Assembly: GCA_009760855.2 (NCBI GenBank)
Contig: WPIO01000037.1
Location: forward strand, 1,941,501-2,005,500
From: Cristatella mucedo
Lineage: Eukaryota > Bryozoa > Phylactolaemata > Cristatellidae
Reading direction: 5' to 3'
DNA length: 64,000 bases
In this document: piece after piece, positions 11,424 through 24,300 of the stretch
Position numbering within the stretch: the stretch's first letter is position 1
Layout: every line of letters begins with the position of its first letter
Notes under the pieces: generated by a model
What the model was told of the DNA's origin: nothing
The model's database searches: none
The model's input: only the letters and a program-made list of their open reading frames with translations
Position numbers and translations under genes: made by a program

Positions 11424-11583
11424 TTCTGTAACCGCGCAGAGAAGGTCGTCACCCGGTTCTCTACCGGTGGCCTGTGTGATGCAGTGCTGCTGTGTGGTAA
11501 AAACACAGGCGGCCACAACTGGGTGCCGAAAGCAACAGTTTATTGTGGGCCTGTTAATAGCGGTTACGCGCCGGCGCAAGCGC

Positions 11584-11739
11584 TTTACGCGGCGCGAACC
11601 GGGCCGACGGAGTTAACCGCGCGAACTCCCGAAGCCCGAGTTTAACCAACTACCCTGTGCGTTTACGCGGCGCGTACCGGACCGACGGAGTTAACAGCGT
11701 GAACTCTCGAAGCCCGCGTATAATAAACTATCCTATGCG
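11584..11739. repeat. 78-bp tandem duplication
   Basis: Two copies beginning TTTACGCGGCGCG at 11584 and 11662, each continuing with ACCGACGGAGTTAAC or a close variant and CGAAGCCCG. It lies inside the unclassified element. Confidence 0.85.
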
Positions 11740-12289
11740 CGCGTCGCTAGTGATTGTCCCAACCCCGAAGGCGGGCCGCTACGGCACCCCAAGATACGAG
11801 CAGCTAACTGAGTAGCCGGCAGAACACAACTGCACAGTCTAAGTTGCACTTAGCTATCCGTCGCCGTAGGTTCGTCTCTCGTGCTCTCGAAGCGTAGTCT
11901 TGCATCGACTACCGAAGCTGCAGCCCCGAGTTCTGTCACTCGTCTCATTATATTCTCTCTCCTCTCAACTCCAGACCTCGCGCGCAGCTGCTATTTCTAC
12001 TTAAGCCTATTAGTCGGTGCACATCCTGACCGCAACGTCTGCACCAGGCTTCATTCTAACTTTGGCGGGTAGACCAGGAGCCGGGCCTGAAATAGGTGTA
12101 TAAGTCGAACCCGCTAAGACAACCACATTAGTCGCTCCATCTCCTAACCGCATCGCCTGCATAAAGCTCCATTCTAACCTGAGCTAGGTGAGTCAGGAGC
12201 TGGGTCTGTACTAAGTGCCTTAGTCGACCCCCCCCCAAGGCAAGGGCTCCCGTCGCGGCTAAGCTGAGAGCTGCACCAGTGCACTTCTC

Positions 12290-12690
12290 CACACTGGGCG
12301 CGAACCGGAGCCTAAACCCTAACCGAAGAACTAGGACTCCGTTTCCACCAGTGCGGCAGGAATACTCCACACACGCCAACTTAAGCACTCTTGCGGAGTG
12401 AATACTTCTCCGCACTGAAGCTACTTACGTCTATAGTGGGGGACGACCCAAATAGACGGAGCCCGAACCAGAGCCGAAACCCTAACCGGAGAACTAGGAC
12501 TCGGTTTCCACCAGTGCGGCAGGAACACTCCACACACGCCACCTCAACCACTCTTGCGTAGGAAACACGTCTCCACACTTACGCTACTTACATCTATACT
12601 GGGGAACGACCCAAATAGACAGAGCTCGAACTGGAGTTTAAACCCTAACCGGAGAACTAGGACTCCACACACGCCAACTACACCTAGCTC
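12290..12690. repeat. 163-bp tandem repeat, about 2.4 copies
   Basis: The motif GAACTAGGACTC occurs at 12328, 12491 and 12654, exactly 163 bases apart. The surrounding blocks CCAGTGCGGCAGGAA, CACTCTTGCG and GACGACCCAAATAGAC repeat in register. Short minus-strand ORFs here repeat the motif LVLRLGF and are unlikely to be genes. Confidence 0.9.
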
Positions 12691-13589
12691 GCACCGGCAA
12701 ATCCTTATGCCGAGACCGCGTGCAAGCGCGCACACACAAAACACAAAAGAAACACAAAATGCTAGCTCGGGCGCGATACGACCGTATTCGGTGGAGTCCA
12801 CCGAATCCTCCTAGCGCTGTCTTGTCCTGTTCCGTTCATCGTCGGCGGACAACCCGCCCTCCTCCCTCGCTTTCAGAGAAACGAGTCCAACGGCGTCGAA
12901 GCGCAGAGCCGGACAGAAGACCAAAAGACCAAAAGACCAGAAGAGACCAATGACCAAGAGCGAGCGTTGCTCGACTCTTAAATACCTAGCTGAGACAATG
13001 GGGCAAGAGCTTAGTGGTATTGGGCCCGACACCTTGGCCCATTACGGTAAGGAATTAATACCGTCCCAAGGCCACTGGAAGGGCACCTCTGTCAAGCTTG
13101 AATGACGAATAGGTTCCAGACGATTCTTTCTTGGAACGAGTGAAGGCGGAGGTTGACAGGCTAGCCAACATCTATCAGCAGCTTCCGCGGGTATCGGACC
13201 AATTTCAAAGGCCGAATCGCCACCGCTCGTCTCAAAGCTTCCTGGCTTGCTCTTAAGCGCTTCCTCTCCAACCGCACTGACGCTCCTCTCTGGCTCACTG
13301 CTCCACGACAAAGGGGCTCAAGCCCGCCGCCGAAAAGCTCTTGTTCGCGCTAAAATTCAGCCAAGGCCAGCAGGGCGTTACACTCTGCGGAGCCTTCGGC
13401 GTTACAAGATCGAGTAAACACACCTTTTTTTAGGCTACAAGTGCAAGCATAAACCATAACCCCACTTCTACCTATTTACATGTCCGTACATACTTAATGT
13501 CTTATATTATGGCCCACATGAAAGCCACAGCAAGATTCTTAAGAGCTACGCACACATTAGCAGAATGCGAGCCCAACAACAGAAACCCA

Positions 13590-13662
13590 TCGCCTAGAAA
13601 GAGATTGAGTTCTCTGAGAGCGCTTTATCAAGTGCGTTATTATTATATTATATTATCATTGG
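13590..13662 (+). mobile_element. LINE family 1 3' tail remnant
   Basis: Contains CGCCTAGAAAGAGATTGAGT, then TCTCTGAGAGCGCTTTATCA and a TTA-rich tail, the 3' signature of LINE family 1 in this window. Confidence 0.8.
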
Positions 13663-13962
13663 GGCAGTTGGCAGAAAAACTTAAGTCATTCCAATTAACA
13701 ATGACTGCGCTGTTACTGGAAGCCGAGATCCGACGTACTGTACGTGGGAATAGTATCTATGCCAACCAACATGGACGTTCCTCAGGCCTCCTTTCTCGCT
13801 AGCGCCAGGCTTTATGCTAACCCAGAAAATAGCCAGTGAAATGTCCCAAAAGCGTTTTCATTTATAATTTTTTTCTCGCAATAAATTAATCCTCTGCATA
13901 CTAACAAGATGTCGTTTCTTTCGCCAGTCACCGGAGTTTGGAAGTCATTGCATCTGTACACC

Positions 13963-13990
13963 ATGGCGCCGAAAACGAAGTTCGCTGAGG
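13963..13990 (+). CDS. MORF4L1: MRG15 exon 1 (start codon)
   Basis: ACACCATGGCG gives MAPKTKFAE plus one base. Donor G|GTGAGC, phase 1. It joins the next exon as AEGEKILCF, as in vertebrate MRG15. Confidence 0.88.
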
Positions 13991-16900
13991 GTGAGCTTCG
14001 GAAGTTACATTGTTCGGTACACCCTTGTTATTAGCGAATGCTGTTAGATAGGTTCCTATGGAGCGCGTATTTCTCCTTGCTTGAAACCTCAGCATTAATC
14101 GGAGAGGCCAGTGGTTAAAGCCCGCAGCCGCCAAAGCCGCGCTCGTCATTCGCGTTGTCGCCCGTTGTGCTGCGTAGCCACTACCCGATCTCGCCTTCCC
14201 CCGGTCGCAGCCTGCTTGGCCGTGGCTAGCTTGCGGCCGTATAATGGCAGTGTGCGCACCCGCCGCATCCGGGCGCCGACTGCTTCAAGATGTAGTTTGT
14301 CATTGAGCCGCGCCGGCGTCGCGAGTCGGCTACGAGCTGTCTTGCTCTGACTGCTGCCCTCGATCTGCGAGCAGGAGCAGCGCTCCGTCGACGTTGCGCC
14401 CGAGATTTTCGTGAGCTCCCGCTCGCGCCTCCTTCGAATCATCTTTCGTTGCACCATTGACATGCCGCTCGCCGTCGGGCGAATGCGCGGCGGCCAGGCT
14501 CGTCGCACATTTGCTCGTCGCTGGCTGTAGTCCTTTTTCCTGATTCCTTCGGTTCCTTGAATGAGCATTGACCCGTGAACCGTGCGGGTTATGCCAATCG
14601 GCCAGCCTCATACCTAGCATCGTTCTTACAGAAGACCGAAAGTCCTGCGATTGGTCATGATGCAAAGTGTTTTCTTCACGATTGTGTCAGTAGACCCAGT
14701 GTATCCCTGTCGCGAGTGTCGGTGCTCTCGGCTTTGGCAGCCAAAATGATCTGACGACCATTGGTGCGCATGTTGGAGTGGCTGCTCGATTCGCCAAGCA
14801 GTGGCCGTCTGCTAGGACTTACTATTGTAAAGCGTCTAGAAAAAGATTGGTGGCCGATGACGATCGGTGGCCGATGGCGCATGCCACTGACCTCGATCTA
14901 GGTCTCTGTTGGGGAAAGTGCAGTGCCTAGAGGGGCTGCTGCTCGGACTGAGCAAAGTGTTCTGCTTATTTTTTGTTTTTCGTGCAAGTAAAATTCGATG
15001 CAGCACCTCTCAGTTGGCTAGTGATTGCGAGTGTGCGGGCGTGTGTGTGTGTGCGCATGCGTGCGTGTTTGTGCGGGCGTGTGTGTGTGTGCGCATGCGT
15101 GCGTGTTTGTGCGCGTGTGTGTGTGTGCACGCGCGTGCATGCATGTGTGGTTTGTGCCTCGTGCATAGGTGACTGCATGCCAGACGTCCTGTGTGTTTGA
15201 ACAAGTGTGTACTTCAATTCAACCTCAGTTTTTTTTTCTTGCAGGTGAAAAGATCTTGTGCTTCCACGGGCCCATGATTTATGAGGCAAAGGTGAGAAAT
15301 AAATCCCTATTATTATGCAATGCTTCTGTCCGCCATTTAGCCAATAAGAGCTGCATATCATCGTGCAGCTCTGCTGTCTGCCACTTGCCAATTTATCAGT
15401 GGCCTTGTATGCGAGCTCACGGCTCCGGTTCTTTGGGTGTTCTTTCCACTTGAGTCTCTGCTCGGCGAAGCAGCAGCTTCGTGCTTGCTGAGTGCTTGCC
15501 CTCCCATGCAGCAGGACCTCTATAGAGTATGTCTGGGGTCGGATGTGGCAAGGAATGGCCTATCTGAAGTATGTCCCTACTTTGGCTCTGCATACGTGAG
15601 GGAATTTGCCGCAGCCGCATTCGAGCACTGGGCGGAAGTCCTACGAGTGCTCAGACTGCCTAAGCAGCCTCAGCAGACTCTCAAGCGGCCGAGGGGCAGA
15701 CAATGACTCATGGCAGATGACTCGGCAGTCCGGCCCTGATCCATGCATTGGCAGCATCTGTGGGGACATCCATCACAAACTGCTGCCAGCTGTCGGGCGG
15801 GTTCGAACAATGGCTCGACAGTTCAAAAACAATGCATGCATGGAATAAAAGGGCTACCGAAGGGGTACGGTGTACGAGAGAGGGAGGGCAGATCCCTCGA
15901 TGCCGGCAGCCGTCTAGAGTGTGTAGACTGGGCTTGGCCGGCATGGTTTTGGAGAATTAAGTGTTTGGGATGTCGAAGCCAGCAGGATTGTTGCTTGGTC
16001 GCGCTACCCTGCCTGACGACAGGTCTGGCCTAGGGCTTCCCTACCATCCAAACACCCAAGCTGTTTTGCACTGCTTGCATCCTTTTTTCGGCCTCTTGTG
16101 CAGTGTCATCACCAAAGGCTGAATCGTTTTCGTCTGTGCCAAATCAACCTAACGTGTGGCTGTTGTTGCATTTGTTTGCTGCTGCTAACTGCCCGGCACA
16201 TGCTCGTTTGCAGGTTCAGAAAGTCGAAATAAAGGGGAAGGAGGTGCGATACTTCGTTCACTATAGCGGCTGGAATAAGAAGTAAGCTATCTTTGCAGTT
16301 TTGCTACAGTGCCGCTGACAGTGCGTGCAAACTTAGCTGCCCATTGCAGCTTGTAGTTGGGAGGTGGTAGACTTTGATTGGCTATGTAGCATGAAGCCAT
16401 CCAACTCATACTGTTGTCGTGTGATGATGAAGAAGGCGTGCGGCTTGAACTGATGAATGCCTGTCGACCTGCATCAGTAAAGCGCTGCTGTGCAGCAAAA
16501 TGACCTACATTGGTAACTTGCTGTGCAAGGGCCATAATGCAGCCGGCCTCGAATCCGAGGTTGATTTTTTGTTGTTGTTGCGTGCCAAGGTAGCTTGAGG
16601 CATTTGGCGCAAGTGCGATCCGCGCTGCAGTGTGGCTGGTAAGTGGCTCGTCTCGTGGCCGAGCCAGCTTTGGCTGCTCGAATCTTGGGCATGCAAGAGA
16701 ATAGATGTCATTCTTCTTAACGAGCAAGAGAAATCGGGGTATCAGCTTCGGGGAGGGGTGCTGCCCCAAGCCGGTCTCATAATAATAATACACTTGATAA
16801 AGCACCCTCAGAAAACTCAATCTCTTTCTAGGCGCTTTACATTTGCTGCAAAGGAAACACGATCGAATGGTGAGTGGTATCATGCTTGATAAATAACAAC

Positions 16901-19900
16901 AATAACGTAGTTAGGGGTGACAGGCACAGGGTCAGCATGCAAGTGTGGTTAGTGGCAGCATGCAACAGTGTCAGCATGCATAAGCACATAAAGGACGAAT
17001 CGCAAGGACTCACTAAATGCTGTCATAAATAGGTGCCTTTAAAGTTCTTTTTAAATGTAGTCAAGTCGGGGGATGTCGTGATACAAGTCGGGAGTGAGTT
17101 CCAGGCTTTGGGAGCAAACGAACTAAAGGCACGGTCTCCAAAGGATTTGAGGTTTGTACGAGGTATTGGCAAACAGTTGGATTTCGAAAAGCTGATGGTA
17201 CGATGCTTGGCCTGGTGGGGGAGTAGATCTGATAGGTATGGTGAAGCCAAAGAATGAAGGTACCTAAAAGTGAGCGACAGAACCTTGAAGTCGATGCGTT
17301 GCTCGACTGGGAGCCAGTGCCGGTCGGCGAGAAGTGATGTGATGTTGCAACTGCTACACTCATGGCAGAAAAGCTCATGGTCTCGCCGAGTCGCAAGATG
17401 CAGCCAGACCTGTTGGTGCACATGTGCCGAGCTACCTTTGATCATAGGGTTGAGCAACTGATGGCAGAAAAATAGCACTTGCTCTGGCTCTTGTCTTGAT
17501 TATCTTGATTGTCTTGATTATCTTGATTATCTTGATTATCTTGATTGTCTCTTGTCTTGATTATCTGTCACCACCGATAACTAAGTACAGTCAAACCTGC
17601 GTACATTTTGCTGTACATATCCATGATTATAGAAAACAGCTCCTGGACGTTTGCTGACGTATGCAGCCAAATGTATCCAACCGAAATCAGAATTTTTTAA
17701 GAGTCGTGTAAAACAAGCAGAGCTGAACTTGAATGTCAAATTTTACTTCGATACGTAAAAGCACTAGCTGAGTTACGGATTTTACAAGGCACAAACCTGC
17801 ACTGGAAATGAAGCTGTATAAAAGTCATAAGAATACATATCAACAAGCTTCACGCATGTATTTCGATCTACCAGGTTCGACAAGTTGAGATACAAGTCGC
17901 ATACGATGTAGACATCGGTAAAAATTCTATTTGTAGATTTATTGCTTCCGGTTTACATCCGGATTAGACGGGTTTGCACAATAGTTTTGTTCATGCAGAA
18001 GTCGTCAGAGCTTCTGATCCCATTTATAGCATAGTAGTCTTTCGAATGGTACCCTAAGTAAATATGCAATTGCCGGACACATTTTGTAAGTATTTGCTTT
18101 TTTTCCTAACATTCACAGAGTCGTTGTGTTTTGTCGTGCAAGAGCAACACTTGTGTCCATCTAATTTCCACACTACCAGGTCATTATAGTATAGCTGCAA
18201 TATGCCGGACACAGAGCGTTGGAGTAACTACACTAACGGACGTTGACGGTGCTGCATCTGCAAGGCCGTTGCAATCGTTAGATTGGCCGACAGCTTGGGA
18301 TTAGAGTTTTCACTGTTTGCTAATATACCAACAAATATATTGGGACTTGTCCCGTGGCTCAAGCAGCTGGATCTAGCCCGCTGGGAAATACCGGCGCCAG
18401 TGGGGATGGCTTATAAAGAAAGGGTTAGTGCAGCAAAGAACTTTCCCACTTTGGGACAGTCGCGAAGTCATAGTCAGGGGCACTACAGGGATCAATATTA
18501 GTAGCGATGGAGGCCAATGGAAGGCTCAGACTGGCATCTGCCGGCAGGCTGCAAAGTGCAAGCTGCCGATGTGATTGCGAGGCGCAATCGAGGCTTTCAC
18601 TTCTAGGCGTATGACACTCAGTTGTACCTTTGATTTGATCCCTCCCAGCCTTCCAGCACGTTGAACTCTCTCAACTCTCTTGCTGCCTATATTGATGACA
18701 TTTGCACATGGATGGCAGTAAATTTTCTTAAATTGAATGATGATAAAACCAACTTACTAGTTATGGGCAAACCAAGTGGGATTCGGAAATTGGAAAGGCT
18801 AACGCTCAAAATTGGCTCTGCTAGCATATCTCCTGTTGAATCTGCACGAAACCTAGGTAAAGTGACCTTTCGTTAGACGACCACATGAGATCCACAGTCA
18901 AGTCTGCCTACTTTCAGCTACATAACATTGCTAAAATTCGGGATTGTTTAGATAGGGATACCACATTTAAGTTGGTCCATGCATTTGTGACATCCAGTCT
19001 TGATTTCTATAACTCACTGTTTTTTGGTCTACCGGCCTGTGCAATCACGCGGTTACAGCTGGTGCAAAACTCTGTAACTAGGCTTGTCTGTCGTGAGCTT
19101 TGCACTTGCCACATCACACCACTTCTCACCGGCCTGCACTGCTATCTTGTCAAGCAACGCATCGACTTCAAGGTTTTGTCACTCACTTTCAGGTCCCTAA
19201 TTCATTAGCTCCAGCCTACCTCCAGTAAATTCGGCAGCAAATCCGATGATGGTTTGGGGCTGCTTTGCCGTGAACGGTTGTGGAGCTCTACTTCAGATGA
19301 GGGTATTGTGGACCAGTACATGTACCTTCAGGCAGTCAAGGGAGTTGGACTGCTAAGCAACACATATGGCTTGGGGATCTCTATATTTGGAAGGCGGGTT
19401 GCAACCACCACACGCCCAGTTTTGGTGAATCCGGTGTGGTGTTGATACAGTGGTCCAGCCAGCCGCTGGATCTGAACTCAATAGAACATGTGAACAGCTG
19501 GTGGCACACACTCAGGTGCAAACGAATTCTTGCTCTGTGGCTGCCGATGCTGTGGCTTAAAATTCACTCGGGTAATAAGAGGGTTTTCCACGATGCCAGG
19601 CATACTAAAGTTATGTCACGCGTGGGAAAATATTGATTGACAGCCCAAAAACAAACAAGAAAGCTCTCCTACTACCAGAATGAATTTACAGCCACAGCAG
19701 AGGCGGCTGTACTTCGAGGATGTATTGGGACTGAGTGTACATACCGGTGACACACAGACCTGATATGACTGTGCTTGGTTGAACACTGAAGCCATGCAAC
19801 AACACTACATGCGTGTACTCATGATTAAGTGCATGAATAAAACGCTACTGACAAAGGCAGCATGTTGCATCGTTTTGCATGTTACGTTGGGCCGTCTTCC

Positions 19901-21267
19901 ACCCACCTTACTCCTGCACGGCAGGCGCGGGGGGGGGGGGGCCCACACTTATGCTGCCACTCCTGGCGGCACCTGGAGCATCTTTGGCACCGGCAGTCAG
20001 CGTCTTGCCAGCTGAGAGCCGTGTCACTTCTTTTGCAGTTGGGACGAATGGGTACCGGAGGCAAGGGTGCTCAAATACAATGACACCTCGCTGCAAAAGC
20101 AGAAAGAGCTAAAAAATTCGCAAAAGTAAGGCATTGGCGATTGATCCTATGCAGTATGCAGCAAACTTCTGAGCTGGTCGTGCGCACCAATTTGCTGATC
20201 GCGTGAGAAGTTCGCTGTAGTCGCTGGCGCTGGCAAGTGCTGCTGCTGCAGCTGTCTTCTGTAGAATGCGCAGCACGGGCTGAGCATATTGGCAGCACTA
20301 TCACTCCTGTGGAAGTGCCGTCTCGGGCATGCCTGAGGCAACTGCTTTGACAGCTTGGCCAGCCGTCCTGGTGGGCCTCTGCAGCAGCACTGCCTGGGCC
20401 TGTTGAGTCGTCGCTCGTCGGGGTGTCACAGCGCTGTCCTCTCTGCAGTCGTATGCGGCGACTCGGCTTAGCCTGCCATGATTGAGCGTGAAGGGTCAAG
20501 AATCGGTCTGGAAATGCTAGCTCAAACTAACAGCTGCCTGCTCCTCGAGCTGCCTCTTCTTTCTGAGCGGGTCGGCAGCGCAGCCTAGTGGGCGCGTTGG
20601 GCCGCCTCCACCGTTGTGCGTCCCTCGTCGAAGCAGCTCGCGTGCCGCACATGCTGCATCGGCTGCTGCGCCACCACCCGAGCAGCGTACCTGCGAGGCA
20701 GATGTGTCTGCATCTGCCGGCGATGTTGGTGTACGCCACGCCATGCAGGTGCCACTCGAGCACTGTGAGCTGAGCGAAGGATCCGCAGATCTTTCTATAG
20801 CGTGCTAGTGGGCTTTCTACTGCACAGAGAAGAAACCTCAATCCTGTAGATCTGACCGGGCTCCTACAACCTGACGTTAGGTGCGATTATTGCTTACGGT
20901 GCATCTGTCGATATTGAAACCGGTTCGTATGTGGTTTAGGCTTCAAGCTTGTCCTTGCATGACACCGCATGCAAGGACAAGATTCGACTGCCTAAATGGT
21001 AGATGATGAATTCGGATGAGACAGCACGGAAATTGGTGGACAACTCCTGACCTGACGGCATGTTAAAAGAAGCTAAAAGTGCCCATTTCCCTTAAAGCAT
21101 TTGCTGGATCCACGTGAATTGTCCTTGGAATGTTCAAGTATGCTGACACTGCATGTTATCACTATCCATATTGACACTCTTCCTTTACAGCATATGTAAA
21201 GTGCCTAGATCGAGATTCAGTTCTTGAAGGCACCAGACAAATGTATTATTATTATTATTATTATTAT

Positions 21268-21332
<65 letters not shown>

Positions 21333-24300
21333 TTACTCCCTGGTGGCATGTCTTTTGTGCACGATGAGAAAAGCTTAAAACTAGTGCAGTTGCTGCAGAG
21401 GCAAGCTTCGCGACTAATAATAGCGTGGTAAAGGTAAATCGGTATTTTGGAGTACTTTTTATTGGTCTCATGCATATCTTCGTCATCATTGCAATTGGCT
21501 GCTCACTCCATTGGCTGGCTCCACCTTTATTGGTCATCGGAAAACTGCAGCACGTCTTTTCGTCATCCGAGTGCTCAGACTCCTTGTGCTGTCATGGCGT
21601 CTTTCATGTAACGTTTTCCAGTGGCAATAAGAAGCTGTCGAGAACCCCAAACATCGGCACTCCCAGAGGTGGAGGCGGTCCTGGCAAAGGCGACACACCT
21701 GGTTCCACCAGTAGGGGCGACAGGGACAAGGACTCGGCGTCTCGCTCATCGACACCGACTGTCGACAAGCAACCTTCCACTAAAGGTAATGTAAAAGTAA
21801 TGGTGAGCTGATTCAGCAGCCTCGTGTGCATGTTTTGCAGCCTTTACTCCTCTAATAGCTGATGCTGTCTTGCGACGACCATCACCACACTAGGTAAGGT
21901 GGTTGCTTTTCACTACCTTGGGACCGAGGTCGTGGGTTCGATTCCTGCGGTGAGCGATCCTTTATCGCTGATGCAAGCGGTGGTGATAGCCATGAAGGCT
22001 CTTCTGTCGCTATACAAAAGAGGCTGTTTAATCAGCTAGGATTTTCATTTTTTCTTCTTTTTTTTACCACGTGCTCGAAATTTAGGTGTCACTTTCGACA
22101 GCTGCCTCAATTTTACAAGCTTCATTCAGAAGACAGCTTCTACAGCTTGCCATCACGTTTGATCCCTTTATAAGAGAAGGAGCTGTCTTCCATGGTGGCT
22201 GGCAAAAAATTTAACTTGCTCCTTAGTTCTGTCTCGGCTTGATTATTGTAATTCCCTTTTGGCTGGGCTACCAAAGAAAGCAACTAGACCGCTGCAAATG
22301 GCTATGAATATGGCTGCAAGGCTAATTTTCAGGTCCCAGAGGTTTGACTACGTGTCTCCTTTGCTAAAAGACTTAGGATGGTTTCCGGTTGATCAACAGA
22401 TACAGAGCAAAGTTCTTATGCTGACCCACAAGGGCCACCACGGCTTGAGTCCTCTGTACCTAGCTGAACTGTTGCACCAGTTTCAGCCTCCTCGTGCCTT
22501 CAGGTCCTGTGTGGACAATAAATTAGCTGTTTCATTCCTCTGCTTAAAGGTAGTTGGCGTCAGAAGCTTTAACTCTGCAGGTCCTAGACTGTGGAACTCG
22601 CCTCCATGATTGTTACACAACGACAACTACTCTCCTGCTGCTGACTATGGCTCATCCTTTCCAGTGGTCATGAGCTGCTACTTCCATGCTACTCACTACC
22701 TCATCTGCTCTCCTGACTCTGCTATGCTTCCCACTTTCTCTTTGTTTCGTGAGATCAACTGTGTTGGCTACCGAATGCATACCGAGAGCCGCTCAGGCTG
22801 TGAGTGCGCCATGCAAAATTCTCCAGCATAACACCCATATAGTTTTTGTGGCGTTGTGGAGTTACAGACGGAGATACATTACAGACGGAGATACATTACA
22901 TTACATGTTGGCAGCAGAAGACCCAAACTCTGTCTCAGTCAAGTTAAGCCCAATGGGCTAGCCGGGTCGGACGTAAGGTGGTGCAAGGATAGGCACAAAG
23001 TTTCTTTGTTGTCATGCTGTTGATCATCTAGTGAGTTTCCAGATAATCGTTTTGTGTTTGATTGTTATACGTAGTATCCGTTGGTCAACTCCTGTTTTGT
23101 AGATGTGTATAGTAACTGATTAGAGATTGGCCAAAGTAGGGAATGGGTGTTTTTCTGTGCTTCCGATTTGGTTCATGCATCAAGTTGCAGTCATCGTAGG
23201 TAGCCTGCTAACCGTGTCTGGGTAATACTGCAATATCTCGTCGCAGATGAATGTAACGTCCCTGGCGCAGTTTTCACCCGTATGTCAAACTATGCCACTT
23301 CGAAGCGCCACGCACTGTAGCCGAAATGCGCCTGATCGTGTGTGGCACACACACGTGGTTCAGGCTCAGTTGATTGGTTGTTTGTTCAGGCTCAGTTGAT
23401 TGGTTGTTTGTTCAGGCTCAGTTGATTGGTTGTTTGTTCAGGCTCAGTTGATTGGTTGTTTGTTCAGGCTCAGTTGATTGGTTGTTTGTTCAGGCTCAGT
23501 TGATTGGTTGATTGTTCAGGCTCAGTTGATTGGTTGATTGTTCAGGCTCAGTTGATTGGTTGTTTGTTCAGGCTCAGTTGATTGGTTGATTGTTTGATTT
23601 CGATTCTCCGATTCGTGTCGATAATTGTGTGACAGTTGCATACATAAAAAACAGCTGTGCTTGCAGATTCGTCTTCCCAAGAGGGCTCACGAAGAAAGCG
23701 AGCCAAGTTGGATGCCACCATAGAATCAGTAAGGATGCTACTTGGCTTTGCTTTGTCCGCGTCTTCATTGCACCTGCTCGTTGTTGTTTCGTGTCAGCAG
23801 GCTCCTCATTAGACATATAGCATCAGCATGACCTGAAAAGACCGATGACTTCCCGAGAGCTTAGCTCTTCACAGCTGTGCTGCACAACATTGAGAGGCAC
23901 TCAATATTTTGACGGAAGCTATTGTATCCCACACTCGTGAGCACTCATCTAGCTTTAGCAACTGCAAGCGAGCTTCAGAAGCAGCTGCCACTGGAATGAT
24001 TATCGTAGCCGCCACTGCCGCTGTCCATATTGGGGAAAGCTCTGCGCTTTGACAGATCAAGGGTGCTGGGCTGGACTAGACTAGACTAGTCGTGTAAGCA
24101 GCCTGCACTACTGACAGCTAAATTTGTTAATGTGCGTCTTAAGCCCTCGTTCAATATCGTTTGTTCGAGGAGTGAGACAGCATGCATGGCTGGGCCAACG
24201 ATTTGGGGCAACCGAACCGAAATGATTGATCGCAGAAGAAGCAAAGGATTTGTGCACAGGTTCAATTAATTAAACATTGAGCAGCAACAAAATTAGTAGC

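Larger units (their letters stand above)
11108..13406 (+). mobile_element. Unclassified element with 17-bp terminal inverted repeat
   Basis: It starts TGTAACGCCGAAGGCTC and ends with the exact reverse complement (13390-13406), spanning 2.3 kb. The TG...CA ends fit a long terminal repeat or solo LTR, and the inverted ends also fit a non-autonomous DNA element. No clear target-site duplication is seen (ATTCC versus AGATC). GC-rich, with several internal tandem duplications and no recognisable enzyme. The boundaries are inferred. Confidence 0.45.

Noticed and set aside
21185-21537. Poly-Thr and poly-Leu ORFs
   Set aside because: Direct translation of the (ATT)n-(TAG)n microsatellite.
23361-23597. 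CRISPR-like array of 26-bp repeats
   Set aside because: Units are contiguous without spacers and lie in a eukaryotic intron, so it is a minisatellite.
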